A stretch of DNA of 64,000 nucleotides from Asterias rubens. Taxonomy: Eukaryota; Echinodermata; Asteroidea; Forcipulatida; Asteriidae. Positions 12,201 to 24,400 of this stretch are shown one piece after another; position 1 is the first letter of the stretch, and every line of letters starts with the position of its first letter. Below the pieces are notes generated by a model. The model saw only the letters and a program-made list of their open reading frames with translations, had not been told where the DNA came from and made no database searches. The translations under genes and the position numbers were made by a program. Where the stretch lies: contig NC_047083.1 of NCBI RefSeq assembly GCF_902459465.1, forward strand, positions 2,668,501 to 2,732,500, in the 5' to 3' direction.

Positions 12201-12377
12201 ATATTTGATAAGTCGCATAGCCTGTTCTTACCTTGTGTTCATCTTGTGAGTAGTGAAGTTGAGGAAGGGGTCTAATACCAGGCTAGTTGCCAGATCATCA
12301 CTCTCTCCCAATTCCTTCCAGTTCATGCCAGAGCTTGGTTTGAGCGGCCAGCCGGGCCCCATACCCTCAACACCCAT
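4682..12377 (-). CDS. KMT5B: Histone H4-lysine-20 methyltransferase KMT5B/KMT5C (Suv4-20), complete, 8 coding exons
   Basis: Places di- and trimethyl marks on histone H4 Lys20 using S-adenosylmethionine, in nuclear heterochromatin silencing and DNA repair. Coding exons (minus): 12377-12232, 11795-11630, 9855-9746, 9221-9058, 8681-8662, 8062-7926, 7221-7034, 6294-4682, giving 2544 nt and 847 residues. The N-terminal part (residues about 30-50, [20 protein letters not shown]) closely matches the vertebrate enzyme. The SET core shows [20 protein letters not shown], the NHDCRPNCKF cofactor motif at 194-203 and [15 protein letters not shown] at 222-236, followed by the post-SET cysteines [11 protein letters not shown] at 239-249. 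The long tail keeps [12 protein letters not shown] and, near the end, [15 protein letters not shown], both recognisable in human KMT5B. Invertebrates usually have one gene ancestral to vertebrate KMT5B and KMT5C, so the symbol is approximate. The start is the first ATG of the exon at 12377, one base inside a clean acceptor. Confidence 0.96.
6431..6700. repeat. Two-unit tandem duplication, period 147 bp, in KMT5B intron 7
   Basis: The order tgacgtcatca, tgacgtca, ttaaaggtgcagtttta, acggaataactttggtaat, catccaagtt occurs twice, offset by 147 bp (TGACGTCA at 6431 and 6578; acggaat at 6492 and 6639). Each unit carries two perfect TGACGTCA palindromes. Confidence 0.85.
6820..6995. mobile_element. 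Repeat R (SINE-like, 'aagaagccacaa' end), copy 1
   Basis: Shares gccccacagcaccttgtaaa, attacatggtg, aggtctcataattcaaa and ataagaagccacaa, in this order, with 50808-50985 and 51323-51505. The latter two end in A/T-rich trinucleotide tails, as expected of a SINE. Confidence 0.65.
7034..7221 (-). CDS. KMT5B: KMT5B coding exon 7
   Basis: Residues 248-310 plus one base: [13 protein letters not shown], then [13 protein letters not shown], matching the YGLRETDKRL block after the vertebrate post-SET region. Acceptor ctcatcag; donor gtaggt, chosen over gtaacg three codons on because only it keeps the frame into exon 8. Confidence 0.92.
7926..8062 (-). CDS. KMT5B: KMT5B coding exon 6 (SET C-terminal part and post-SET)
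   Basis: Residues 203-247 plus two bases: [20 protein letters not shown], then [14 protein letters not shown] and the zinc-binding CYCECETCE. Acceptor ctatgtag, donor gtgag. Confidence 0.97.
8245..8385. mobile_element. Palindromic MITE-F
   Basis: Long hairpin in KMT5B intron 5. The arms around gaaaatatagcgcgtct and cgtcccatatccaac are repeated in inverted orientation about a centre at gaggccgaaggcc. Non-autonomous, no coding capacity. Confidence 0.75.
8455..8600. mobile_element. MITE-P fragment ('gcccaatttcat...ctctgct')
   Basis: Shares aatcagcactt, cggaagcagggaattctg and gtgtatttca with 55431-55680, where the element is complete with both inverted ends. Another fragment lies near 40700-40815. 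Confidence 0.55.
8662..8681 (-). CDS. KMT5B: KMT5B coding exon 5, a 20-nt microexon
   Basis: Only 20 nt between acceptor ctctacag and donor gtatgt. It completes Asp196 and encodes CRPNCK, so it supplies most of the invariant NHDCRPNCKF cofactor motif. It is too short for an ORF search, but needed for frame continuity from exon 4 to exon 6. Confidence 0.95.
9058..9221 (-). CDS. KMT5B: KMT5B coding exon 4 (SET core)
   Basis: Residues 141-195 plus one base. Includes [14 protein letters not shown] and [19 protein letters not shown], almost identical to vertebrate KMT5B. Acceptor gtttaacag, donor ggtaat. Confidence 0.97.
9746..9855 (-). CDS. KMT5B: KMT5B coding exon 3 (start of SET)
   Basis: Residues 105-140 plus two bases. 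Begins [15 protein letters not shown] and ends [14 protein letters not shown] marks the start of the SET fold. Acceptor tcattttcag, donor gtaagt. Confidence 0.94.
9913..10096. mobile_element. MITE-J with terminal repeats aagcccggttcatacttcc
   Basis: The left end aagcccggttcatacttcc is inverted at the right end as ggaagtatgaaccgggctt. Both arms carry TGACGTCA and 'gcgaatt' motifs. It lies in KMT5B intron 2, about 60 bp upstream of exon 3. Confidence 0.85.
11630..11795 (-). CDS. KMT5B: KMT5B coding exon 2
   Basis: Residues 49-104 ([20 protein letters not shown] onward to FKQH). Acceptor ccatccag before 11795, donor gtgagt at 11629. This is the N-terminal helical domain that packs on SET in this family. 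Confidence 0.93.
11940..12178. mobile_element. MITE-L copy
   Basis: Contains the family signature 'tgcttagca...aaatttc' and the inverted end 'tatgaaattggggccc'. Other copies: 14757-15007, 15280-15428, 27133-27225, 32927-33108 and 50228-50403. Confidence 0.6.
12232..12377 (-). CDS. KMT5B: KMT5B coding exon 1
   Basis: Acceptor ag at 12380-12379, one noncoding base, then ATG 12377-12375. Encodes residues 1-48 plus two bases of codon 49, including [15 protein letters not shown]. Donor gtaag begins at 12231. Confidence 0.9.
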
Positions 12378-12958
12378 CCTGTGTTTAAAAGGTAAGGTTA
12401 CAAGTAAAGTTAACAACAAAGTTTACAATCACTACAAAATCTATGTACATATGTATGCAGTTTTTGTAAAATGCTTCATAACAATAAAATGGGTGTTTGC
12501 AGAGCTACATGTTTGTCCAAATTATTTGTTTACAGAGCACAAATTGTAAGGGTTTATAAATAAAATTATTAAAAAACCCTTTGCGTATCGGCCGGAATTT
12601 GCACGGATCATCACATAATTCACACGTACATGTCTCAGCCCGACACTAGGTTGTGCATACATGTACGTATGGAGAGAGCCCTGCGCACCACCACACAGAA
12701 CCTATATACTGTATTACTATAGCTTTGTCTTAAAAATTTTGCATTTAAAGTATAAATTTGTGACAAAAACCAAATGATGACCCTCGTTTTAACAACTAGT
12801 GGGGACCACCAATCATGGAACAAGGACCGGATGCTGTTCAGATGTACATGGGGCGTACATCAAGGTCAACCATTAGCCAACACTGCATCACAGTGAGTGT
12901 AATTTATTTAAGCCTCACTTATTTTGGTTTAAAACTTTTAATTATGATGGGATCATAT

Positions 12959-13083
12959 TGTATTGTGGCGCCACCACTTTTTTATTCGATGTGAAATAAT
13001 ATAGTAACTAATTTACCTTAATGAGATATCCCTTTTTCTAAAAATGAGTGAAAAAGTGGTGGCGCCATACGGAAAGTTATCCG
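12959..13083. mobile_element. MITE-B copy 1 (gtggcgccaccac hairpin)
   Basis: Hairpin with arms tggcgccaccacttttt and aaaaagtggtggcgcca around 'atgagatatccct'. The right end ggaaagttatcc is intact and the left end decayed. It lies in KMT5B intron 1 (5' UTR intron). Confidence 0.85.
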
Positions 13084-13756
13084 AGCCTACAAAGTACAAA
13101 AACTTTTACAATTCATTATTATTGTCATGATTGATTTGATTATTGGAGTAGATGAAATGCCAAACAATTTAGGCCTATTCTGTATTATTCATTAGTTTTG
13201 TACTGCAAACCAAATTCATTTAATTTATAACTCATATTATATTTATTAGTCAAACATTTTGAATAAATACTGAACAATAAACTGTACACAAACTGTTGAC
13301 CTAACATGACGTCATGTGGGTTAGTTAGGGGAATGAATTTACGTCATCATCACTCTGCTAGCTGTCCGGCGTCCGACGCGATATGTCCATTTACAATTTC
13401 CTTATTAAAATAAAAACCAAAACGTCTACATTTCCCTCCACAACAAATCCGAAATTCTAAACTTTCGAATAAAGTCTACGACAAATTTAACATGACAATC
13501 GAAATTTTGTATCCCTCCTTCAAAAACATAGTTTGTAAAGTGGGGACGGGGAGTTTTTAATTTTACTAATCCGATTTCAAATTTTTGTGCGGTTAGTAAT
13601 TTATGCAAACGAAATTCCCTTTACGTAGTTAGAGATGCCGTTCAATGAAAATTGATCGATTTCCGAAAGTCATCGTCATATAAACAGACAAAACCTCACA
13701 ATTACGCCAAAATTCATCGAACTTAGAACATTTTTTCAAAGGAGAAATATTCTTAC

Positions 13757-13860
13757 CTTGAAGAAGGAGGGTCTTTACAACTTCAGTCCCCACAAATTCC
13801 AAGCAAATTCGTAGCTTTAGCGGAAATTCTGTGCGGTGTTTCATTCACTCATTTGAAAAA
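13757..13860 (-). other. KMT5B: Probable KMT5B noncoding first exon
   Basis: The minus strand reads ctccttcttcaag followed by a strong donor gtaagaat at 13756. Coding exon 1 begins one base after an acceptor, so at least one upstream noncoding exon must exist, and this is the best donor upstream. The outer boundary is approximate. Confidence 0.45.
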
Positions 13861-13873
13861 ATACGGAGGGCTT

Positions 13874-13890
13874 AAAAATGGCGGAGCGCC
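13874..13890. promoter_or_regulatory. YY1-like site AAAATGGCGG at the presumed KMT5B promoter
   Basis: AAAATGGCGGAG matches the YY1 core (AAnATGGCGG) common just at metazoan transcription starts. It sits immediately upstream of the presumed minus-strand first exon. Its ATG opens a 17-codon plus-strand frame interrupted by two possible donors, so a divergent transcript is possible. Confidence 0.35.
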
Positions 13891-13916
13891 GAACCACTCA
13901 TTATTATTCCTACGCA

Positions 13917-16331
13917 GGTACGCGTAAGTAGTTCCTTTTAGTTCTTAAAAACTTGCATATTCCTCGAAATTTTGAACAATAGTCAAACAACAAAGCAGTG
14001 AAAAATAAACACCATATGTTCATAGGTAATATTATGCTGAAATAATTTGTTTTACCGGAGTTGTATCGATGGTCCCAATTGCGCATTAGTCACTACTACG
14101 CTGGCGTTAACAGGCCCATTTACGTCAGGGGGGTGTAAAGGTTCGGTTTACACAAAGCATGGAGGTTGGGTTGTGGTACGGTAACAATACAAAATTTTGT
14201 TTTTAACCCCGCCCATCTCATCTATATTGAGTTATCTATTTCACTTACAGTGATTTTAAATATAACGGTAATTTCGTCCGTGAGTTAAGCATTATTTTAA
14301 ACTATGCCTGTAAGCACAGTCTGCATTTTCGTCCGAACAATAGTTTTATGTTCCCCAAGTTTTTGTAGAGGAAAATAAAAATTAAGTGTTGAAAAAGAAA
14401 GTTAATTAAAAAGGTGAAAACTATCCTTTTTATATAAGTTAGGCCGGCAGCGACGCGACTTGAGCAAACTCGCCAATTCAAATTCATTTACGAAAAAAAT
14501 CACCTACTTCCTCCGAAAGGGGAAAACCCTTTAGTGAAGTTGACGCAAGAAAATAACTCAACTTTAGTCGCGTTTTAGGCGCATGCCCTCTACCGAACAG
14601 TGATGGCCACTCATTCAATGCATTTTGTTTCAATCCACCGCGATAACTCGGTATATATTCGATAATTGATACGCTTTTTTTTTTTTTTTTTTTTTTACTG
14701 CGGCGCTACGTTGCGGAGAGCGTCACTGCCGTGGGGAGCAGAGCCGCTCCGCCAGGGCCCAACTTCATTGAGCTGCTTAAGCAAAAAGAATTTGCTTAGG
14801 CAGACAAATCCTTGCTTAGTAAAATCAGATTACCGGCCAAGACTCCACTCAATTGGTATGCTAAGTAAACAACAGCTAAATACCAGTCACAAGCAATCTG
14901 TAAATGGCATGAAATGTTGGCCAGTAACAATGTGTAAAATAAGTGAGCTATTTTCGTGCTTTTTTTGCAAACTTTTTGCTTAAGCAGCTCTATGAAATTG
15001 GCCCCAGGTAAGGCAATCAAACCCTAGAGGTAGTGAGAGTTGAGTACTCACTTTTTTTTTTTTTTGGGGGGGGGGGGGGGGCGTTAGGGGTCCGTGCCCC
15101 TCCCCTTGTCTATACGCCTGAGTCTTTGAAGACTTTTGTATCAACTTCGTCCAGTTGTATATACTGCCACTCAAATACTTCTAAGAAGTGTTCGTACGGC
15201 TGCGCTGCCACGGTTAAAAAAAAAAAAAAAAAAAAAACGACACCCGGCAGCAGCTGCTCGAGCTGTTGCGAAAACGCATTGGCGCAATTTCACGAAGCAT
15301 CAACGGTTTCGAGCACAACAATTTGCTAAGCACATAAAAAATCAGAAGTCCGTAGAATTACATGTGACTGGTGCCCCACCCATTTTTTGCCTAGAGAAAT
15401 TTGCTAAGCAAATAATGAAATTGGGCCCATGTCCCCGCCGATCAGTGACAGATTTTAATAAAACATGCATACTTTTCACCAACAATCCCTTTAAATACTG
15501 GCGAGTGGCAGTTAATTTATCAACACCTTTAAACCGACAGTGATGAATCGTAATATTGATCATTTTTTACTTTTTCTCTCACTTTATGGGACATAGTCTT
15601 GGTTCGAGACTCTTTTGTTACTCCCGAGAACCAGGCTATGAACTTGAGAACCGCAGGACAGCTGTCTATGGTGAGAGCGCGCCCTCTTGTGATAGTGTTC
15701 TATGGAGAGATATAAATGACGGGAGAGTCTTGAACCAAGCCTACGTACGTGTGAGCTGGCGACCGTGAGGTAGGCGGTCACAACAATCATCTACAAAATA
15801 AAGAAAGAATACTCGATCGAATGATAGACATTGGAACAGCTGTTAAAAAACGATTGCGTTCGTGTCGTCGGTATTGGACTTACGCTGTTTTAAAAAAAAA
15901 AAACATCGATGGATGGATGGAGGGAAAAACATATTTTCAGTTTTAGGTCACTGAGAGAAATAATAAATTATGGCACAGGCGTATCTGATGTGGGAATTTT
16001 TAAGAGTGAAATCATTGTACTTTAGAGATAGAGAGTTTAGTTAAAATGCAGTGATTTCAGTTTCGTGTACGTAACACGTGCAACCCGGATATTTTACGGG
16101 ATTTTTTTTCCAAGCGCTCGTGTTGTGTTGATGTGTTTAATTCACATATTGATCATTTTCAATTGAACGGCCACACGACCAGTTGCCTCGGTGTAGTGGC
16201 TCGTCCACATCATCGGTTGATATTTTTGTTCCACGTTGACACAAACAATTTCTGTATACCCGGCGTGAAATGAGAACCAGGCGAGTGTTTTTGGACTGAA
16301 AGCGAGTTCCGGGGAATTAAGGTGGCGAAAA
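13917..16331. other. Intergenic region between KMT5B and the orphan gene
   Basis: Holds poly-T (14676-14696), a T/G run near 15052-15080, poly-A (15215-15236) and MITE-L copies at 14757-15007 and 15280-15428. The last 250 bp should contain the promoter and 5' UTR of the plus-strand gene starting at 16332; an E-box CACGTG lies near 16075. No gene recognised. Confidence 0.5.
14757..15007. mobile_element. MITE-L copy
   Basis: The left end gcccaacttcattgagctgc and right end gagctctatgaaattggcc are inverted repeats, with the body 'cttaagcaaaaag' mirrored as 'ctttttgcttaag'. Best preserved member of the family here. Confidence 0.75.
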
Positions 16332-16391
16332 ATGGCATCGGATGCTACCGGGGAAAGTGTTCAAACCACGGCGTGTGACGCTACGGATAAG
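16332..16391 (+). CDS. Orphan gene exon 1
   Basis: ATG 16332 in good context (gcgaaaaATGG); 20 codons (MASDATGESVQTTACDATDK) up to donor gtaggg at 16392. A single conserved-looking start with no upstream in-frame ATG in the exon. Confidence 0.68.
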
Positions 16392-18376
16392 GTAGGGTTT
16401 GTCTTTCTTTTCTTTCGACGAGTTTTTTTTTTTCCAAACAGGGGCGAGGAGTTCAACACTCTTTCTCAAACCTGTTCCATAAATTATTTAGTGATGGCAA
16501 AATGTCATGATTTATTTATTGTTTTTGTTTATTGCTCTATCGTATACGCCCTAATAGCTGTTATTTTCGTTTAGTTAACTTTGATATAATTATAATTCTG
16601 CCGGTAGGTTACGAATAATTATACAGGTCTCAAATTACTAGAAAACAACATAATCAATAACCAGTATGGATATTTTTAAGTTTCCTCTCAGACTGAATTT
16701 TGTTTGGTGCAAATTTGACATTAACTTGTCTTTTTTCATTTACAGTTATTAAAGGCAATGGACACTATTGGTAATTACTCAAAATAATTATTTGAATAAA
16801 AACTTACTTGGTAACAAGCAATGGGGGAGAGGTTGGTGAGTATAAAACATTGTGAGAAACGGCTCCCTCTGAAGTAACGTAGTTTTTGAGAAAGAAGTAA
16901 TTTTACAAGAACTTGATTTCGAGACCTCAGATTTAGAACTTGAGGTCTCGAAATCAAGCATCTGAAAGCACACAACTTCGTGTGACAAGGGTGTTTTTTC
17001 TTTCATTGTTATCTCGCAACTTCGACGACCAATTGAGTTCAAATTTTCCCCAGGTTTGTTATTTTATGCATAATGTTGAGATACACTAAGTGCGACCAAT
17101 AGTGTCCATTGTTTTTAATGTTTTTTTTTTGCAATGACTTTCCCATACGGCAATTATCAACATGTGTTTTATATGGTGGTGGACGACCCACCATTCAACA
17201 ATGCACTGCCAATTTTCGGCAAAATAAAAACATGTCTGGTCACTGGGGCATGGAATAGCAGCTCCCTCACAACAGAATAAAACAATAACAAAATGAAAAG
17301 AAGAAAATCATGTTTTACTTCTCGTTTTGCTGGTTTATTTAAAAAAATTGTAGGGAGTTTTTCCCCAAATGCTTTTATGAATAGGTTTGACAATCCCTTG
17401 ATAAAAGCACAAAGCATCACGTGCCCACAGTGTATAAAGTAGGCAAGATGCCCCCGGCAAAAGCACTTTTGGAGAGAAACAGTGCGTCCCACGATAGTGT
17501 CTTCTGTGTCTCCGTTGGGGATGGGTTACTCAATTCTCGTCCCCTATAATACGTAAAATAATCCTCACTGCCTTTTTTTGGTCCTCTTTTCTGAATACCG
17601 GCTACCGTCGATTCTCGCTCTGACACACAAAAATGTATTGATGTGTCAGGGTACACGACGTACTTTCTTTCAATGGTTATGTGTTAGGCATTTCGAGCCT
17701 TGGGGCGGGACGCATGTGAATCTAAATTTAGGACCTTCAATTTTTATTGAATCAGTGCGTGAAAACTTGTTATCGTCACATTTTTGTTTTTCTCCTGAGA
17801 AAATATATAGTTAACTTTGCAAACTGCTCACTAACCAAGATGACTTGTTAGTAAAAATGGTTAATGGCCTGACGTCTTGACCTAATATTATTAATATTAA
17901 ACTATGCAGAGTCTTTCCCGAACGAGGCTAAATCTTCCCAAATGGATTTAACCTCAGATGACTGTGTACATATTATTTTGAGAAATTACAACATCAAACA
18001 CATCCCCACAGTAAACGAATTCAAGTCACTTTACGAGGCCAAAGTCCGCACTTTCCGACAAGCTGCAAGTTTCTTTTATAATTACTCAACGTTTTTTTTT
18101 TTACAATTAATCACAATGTCTTTTACTATCAACAGCTGTCCATTGCTCACTATCAAGTAAGTTTTATGCTAACAACTAATTGGAGTAATTACTATTAGTG
18201 AATTTAGTGTATACAGTGAGGCGAACAATGAGTTATTTTATCCTTACTATATAAATCCTGTATAATACCTTTAAAAATTACATGCATTGTTGACACAGTT
18301 CAAGTGTAATTTAAATAATACCGTTTGGAGATTCGAAAACAGCAGGTTATAATCTAGGCACATCCTACTTATGTAT

Positions 18377-18419
<43 letters not shown>

Positions 18420-21400
18420 TGTGTTCGTTTCTTACAGTGTATAAGACTCTGTAAAATGCAAACCCAAGTCAACATTGTGAGGTATGCGTACACCACCGTA
18501 AACATAAAGTTGTTTAAACTGCGAATTGCGGGTTGCAGAACCTATGGTTGTTTAAATTGCAAATTGCAGATGATATTTGCCCTAGCCAAACATTGTCAGA
18601 CAAAATAACTTTATAATGACACTTCCCTTTGAGCTAGTCACGAATAATAATGTGACCCTTGAAACCCGTGATTATTAGCCAACAGTTCAGCACAAAAAAA
18701 ACCAGGTCTACTTTGGAAATACGTTTTGGAATTTTACAGCAAATTTAGGAGCATTTTTTTTTGTGTACACTAATACTACGAAAGTCAGTCTGGCAGTGCG
18801 TACTCATTATTATAACAACGTATAAATCAGATTAGAAACAGTTATAAAAGCATGTTATTCGTTGATGTATTTATGTTAGTGGTTACACGGTGATATATTT
18901 ATCTTTGATAGTTATAACATAATTTATTTCCATATAGTTATAAATATAGGTCTGCACTATATCAATTATGGTGACCTTCACGCATTAGTATACTATATTA
19001 ATTTTACATCCGCAATTGGTAAAACACATTAATGGAGCTGCAACACACACGGAGGCTATGTATACATGATAATGTCATAATGATTAATTATAGATCGTTA
19101 TAATAATTTCTGAAATTAGTTACTACATCTGCTGCGTTCATTTAATTTAGTCGTTTTACTAATCTGTTATGCAGATCAAAATAATTTGTATCTATATTAT
19201 TATATGGGATTTGTAGTTATGTTAGAAGACTGAATGAGTAGTGTAAAAGTGGGTTCGATAAAATGTTATAATAGGCATAATAGTTGGTTGTCTCTGTCAT
19301 TTCTGCAGTTGCAGCCTTATTCGATTTCAAGTATTTCCTTATGCAGTCCCTCAATGCCACGTTGAGGTGGAGGTGGAATTGAGGGACTGCAAATTCGTTT
19401 AGACTTCAGGTGCCTATTAACCATTAAACTACGCATTTCTAGCCATAATCGGCATTCAATTTATAGCAGAACCACACAACCACCATGAGGCTGTAAATCA
19501 TTAGGATGACCATACTATTTGATGGAAAAGTTTCCGTATGGCGCCACCACTTTTTCATTCGATATGAAATAATATAGTATCTAATTTACCTCAATGAGAT
19601 ATCCCTTTTTGTAAAAATGAGTGAAAAAGTGGTGGCGCCATACGGAAAGTTATCCGCATGTCCCAAGTATAGGAACAAAAATGATCATAGGACAGTCACG
19701 ACTCACTGCTGAAAATCACCAAAGCGAAGCTAAATCACATAACAGTGATACACAATCACGCCTGAAGCGAAACGGGCAACTTGGAGGCAACTGCGGTGAT
19801 ATATTGACTAGAGCGCTAACACCCCGTTATACACGCACTAAGGTTTTGAAGCCGTGTGGGCGCATCCATGTTTTATGTACAAACCATTACAATAGGTTGA
19901 AATTTTGTACGGCAATTGTACGGCTATTTGCATGATCGTGCGTCTGTTCTTTGTTATGTGCCATCGAAGCAAAAAATGCAGTAAATGTGAACGCACAATC
20001 TGCTGATAAGCGCACAAACTGCGAGCGTCATGTGCGTCATGATTAAAAGGCGCGTTTACCTTTTTTTAGTACGGCAACCAAGTCGAAGTTACTGTTTTCG
20101 TAGCGCGGACGTACGCGAGTGGACAGTTGCGTACGTATACGCACACGCAGAATGTAAAATAATCGCGGCAATGTGTGTTCTCTTAAAATTCCGAATTCAC
20201 GCATCCAGGGTGGCTTCAAAACGCAGAGCACGTTAGCACTCTAGTCAATATAAATAGCTCTATGGCCGGGTGATGCATGCTTACAGAGGTCCACTTTGGC
20301 AGCACATGAGTAATTCTCCAAACAATGTCTTTATACGTCCCTAAGAAAAATGTGGGAACACACACACACACGTATATTATTTTAAGCCTACAACGTTCAT
20401 CTAATCTCCATGATTGGTATGGTCGATAGAAAACTGGTTTACCCGTTACACAGCTGTAGCGCATCTGTTGATGTGACGTCACCAAGTGTGATTGTTGTAC
20501 CAAGCTGTTCTAAGGCCGTGTCCGAAACGACGACTTCGGCTACAGCTACGTCTAGATCAGCGCGTCTACCAGTGTTGAAGAATAGCAGACGCGCGCGATC
20601 TAGCCGTAGCTGTAGCCGAAGTCGCCGTTTCGGACACGGCCTAACACAGAGGACTGGATTAAACCGGGTGCATCTAAATGATGGAGTGCATCATAATGAG
20701 ATGCAAAGGTTCATTAAAGTCTGATGAATAAATCCTTTATGTTAAACAAAAACAGCAACATGGTTTTACAGCTAATATTTTGATAGACATGCCATAATAG
20801 ACTCGGTACGCGGACAATTATAGACGTTGAGTGTGCATGTTGGTCGAGCTAGCTATCAAATCTGATCACTAGCTAGACCAGCATGCACCTCATTCGACAG
20901 TGTGCACTTGCACAATGATATTTGCGAAAAGGTCTATGGATCATGGAGATGAGTAAATATTCAAATAAGTTACCATAACATTGTACTTGGTGAGAAGCAC
21001 GCAGCTGTTGAATAGTTTCAACTGCCACCCCTGAGAAAGGATTCCCTTCGAAGCAACAATAATAATGGTTTGAATCATTCAAGAAATTTGGGCAAGTTTA
21101 AAACTTTTAAAACTATAAGCTGGGTTGGTTCTCGCATGAGCAGAAACCGGCTCTGCTCAGTGCCACGTACTCACAAAAGAGAATTCTAACATGGTGTCAC
21201 TGCAAACCTTACTTTCTGAGTTCCCCTGATGCTACCACTACACACAAAGCTAGGTATAAGAGCTGACTCTAAAACACAGGCAAAAAAGAACGTCGCGGGC
21301 AGGGTTCGAACCTACGCGGGGAAGCCCCATTGGATTTCAAGTCCAACGCCTTAACCACTCGGCCACCGCGACTTATGAATATCAAGTAAGCCTCTAAATA

Positions 21401-24400
21401 GAGAAACTTTAAGAACCTTTGTGAATTAGCTTATCACAAAAGAATAAAATTGTCCATGGTGTGTAAATCTGAGGTCTCGAAATCAAGGTCGTGGAAAGTT
21501 ATTTTTTCTCGAAAACTATATGGCACTTCAGAGGAAACCGTTTCTCACGATGTTTTATACCATCAACCTATCCCCATTACTCGTCACCATGAAAGTTTTT
21601 ATGCTAATAATATTTTTAGTAATTACCAACAGTGTCCATTTTAATCACATGAGGACTATAAACCAAAATTCTGGCTGGTTTTAAATTCATTAATAATAAG
21701 ACACTTTACCGGCAACTTTTTTCATAGTTTGAAAACTCAAGTCTGAAGTGCACATTACAAGATGAAGAACACTAACTAGAAATGCAACAAAAGAACGTCG
21801 CGGGCAGGGTTCGAACCTACGCGGGGAAACCCCATTGGATTTCAAGTCCAACGCCTTAACCACTCGGCCACCGCGACTTGTGGAAACTTTTGCAAGGCCA
21901 CTGTATACCAGCTTGTTAATTCGAATTCCCCGTCGTTTTATTAAAAATTGTGGTGTACAGCTACATAAATAGATGGTTATTTTATTTAAATGCACTGGAC
22001 ACATTTTTGGTATTGTCAAAGACCAGAATTCCCGTCATCGAAGCCGCAAGATAAGAATTTAAAAACAAAACCTCATCAATTTTGTGGTGTGTGCCTGTAG
22101 ATGCATGTGATCGTTACTAAGTAAGTTTGTTTTACTAACAATTATTTTGAGTAATTACTAATAATGTCTAGTGCCTGCAGTAAAGGAGGCGGGAAACATT
22201 CTAGCCATCCCTTCTGAAAAATACGCTTTGGATATAAAAACAAAAATCAAATCAAAGTCTTCGTCCCCAACAAAGCGCCAGCTACAAGAGGGATGACGTT
22301 TCAACTTGACGTGCCAACAACACGATGTTCGCTTGCGTTTTGTCAATATGCATTGTTGAAATTAAAAATGTAACACTTCACTCGAAATAAGAGCTGCGCT
22401 AAAATGAGGCAGAATTTCGGGTGATAAAGGGACAAGTTGCCTTGGATCGGGCGAGTTGGTCTATGAAAAGCACCTGTAACACCGTTTGTTATCAAATGCA
22501 CACCCGTCATGGGTTTTATTTTTTTATATAATTAGATTTTCTTGTCTAAGATTCCAGCTTGTCATGTAATTTGTGGAGTGTAGTGTTTTTGTACTGTTTT
22601 CTGGTAGATAACAATTGTATGTAAGTTTTTTAAACTTGATGTATTAAAGGCCGAAATGAATTTCTCATCGTGGATAATAAAGTGAATTGAATTCGAATTT
22701 AATGCGGTTAGAAAGATTGTTTTAAAAGTAGAATATACTGATCAACTTAATGTCTTGAAATTGCGAGGTTTTCCTTTTAGTCTGCGAACTAACACGGTCG
22801 ACCACTTTGTGGAATCTAAAATTTGAAAAGCTGAAATCGCAGCACATCAAAATTGTGCTAAATTTATGGACACTTTCGAAACCGCGGGTTAGGGATGAGT
22901 CTCTACCATGCGCAAGTTCACTTATTGGGCTCTATACAACACGGTGTGATCGTTAAAGAGCAAGTTGCAGAGCCTATGAGCCGTAGTTTAGAAAGCTCAC
23001 ACTAGATAAGGTATTTGATGTCACGTGACCGCTTAAAGCTAGAGTCAATATGGTTAGAAACACGAACCGATGTCAATAATTATTGCACCTTTGTATCTCA
23101 TCAGTTGCCATGGTAACTCATGACGCACGAAAAAGGGACTGTTATAAATAAATGAAAAGATAATTTTACACTTTATGTGTACACTTCGTTGTTGTCAGTG
23201 TTTGAAAAACGAATAAAAGAAAACTTCCATTCATACAGGAAAATGGAGTGATTCCCAAGAAACCAGATTCGGAGAAGGAGGTGTCAAAGGAAAAAGATGG
23301 AGAGAAAGGTGAAACAGAAGGTAAATGTTAAATAAGAATCTGTCTGTGGTTTACAGAATTTGGGTACCTTTTCAAAATGTTCATAGATTTACATTAAACT
23401 TACATGGTTTGAAGATAATGATAGTGGAAAGCTTCCCTTCAAATATTATTTACTGAGGTGCTGTAGTTTTTTAGAAATGAGTAAAACAATGTCATGAAGT
23501 TTTTAAATGATTAAAATAATTTTCGTCTCATGAGACGAAAATTATTTTCATGACATTGTTTTACTCATTTCCCAAAAAACTACAGCACCTCAGCACGCAA
23601 TATTTTCAGGAAAGTTTTCTACTATCATTATCTTCCAACTGTGTAAGTTTAGTGTAAATCTGTGGACATTGTGTTTTTTTGTCCTACAAAAAGAACATAC
23701 ACCCTTTAATGGGGCTTTTGGAAATTACCAAAACAGGCCTGACTCACAGTGACTACACGCGCGCGCCATGAGAAGTGTTACTGCAGTAACTTTTCTCAGG
23801 TTCAAATTTTGGGGCATAAAAACGTATAATTATAACCACATTACTTCGAGGTGAAATTTTTCTCCAAAGCTGCTGTACCGGATTCTAACCAAACGTTTTT
23901 ATTGCCATTCATTTTTAAGAATGATTACCAAACTTATATACCTTCCCTTTAAGTTGTTAATGGAGTTTAGGCCTACCCAGTGATGTATGCTCGATTGATG
24001 GTGGAGACAATTTTGAGACACAAGATTAGGAAAGATACGGAAGAGTGGAGAAACTCGTGTTCAAACGAGCTTTCCATTGACACCAACTTTGTAGAGCTGT
24101 GAAAGGAAAAAATGCGAAGCCCCACCGAACTCCCTTCTGTATATAAGTTGTTAATGGAGTTTACTCAGTGATGTATGCGTGATTGATGGTAGAGACAATT
24201 TATTTAGAGACACGATTAGGAAAGATACGGAATGGTGGAGAAACCCGTGTTCAAACGAGCTTTCCATTGATACCAAATTTGTAGAACTGTGAAAGGAAAA
24301 ATGCGAAAACTCATCAAAGTCCCTACTAAAGTTGTTAATGGAGTTTACTCAGTGATGTTTGCGAGACTGATTGATGATAGAGACAATTATTTTAAGAAAC

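Noticed and set aside
17942-18160. Open frame MDLTSDDCVHIILRNY in intron 1 of the orphan gene
   Set aside because: Looks somewhat protein-like, but has no donor in place, no recognisable domain and no link to the neighbouring exons.
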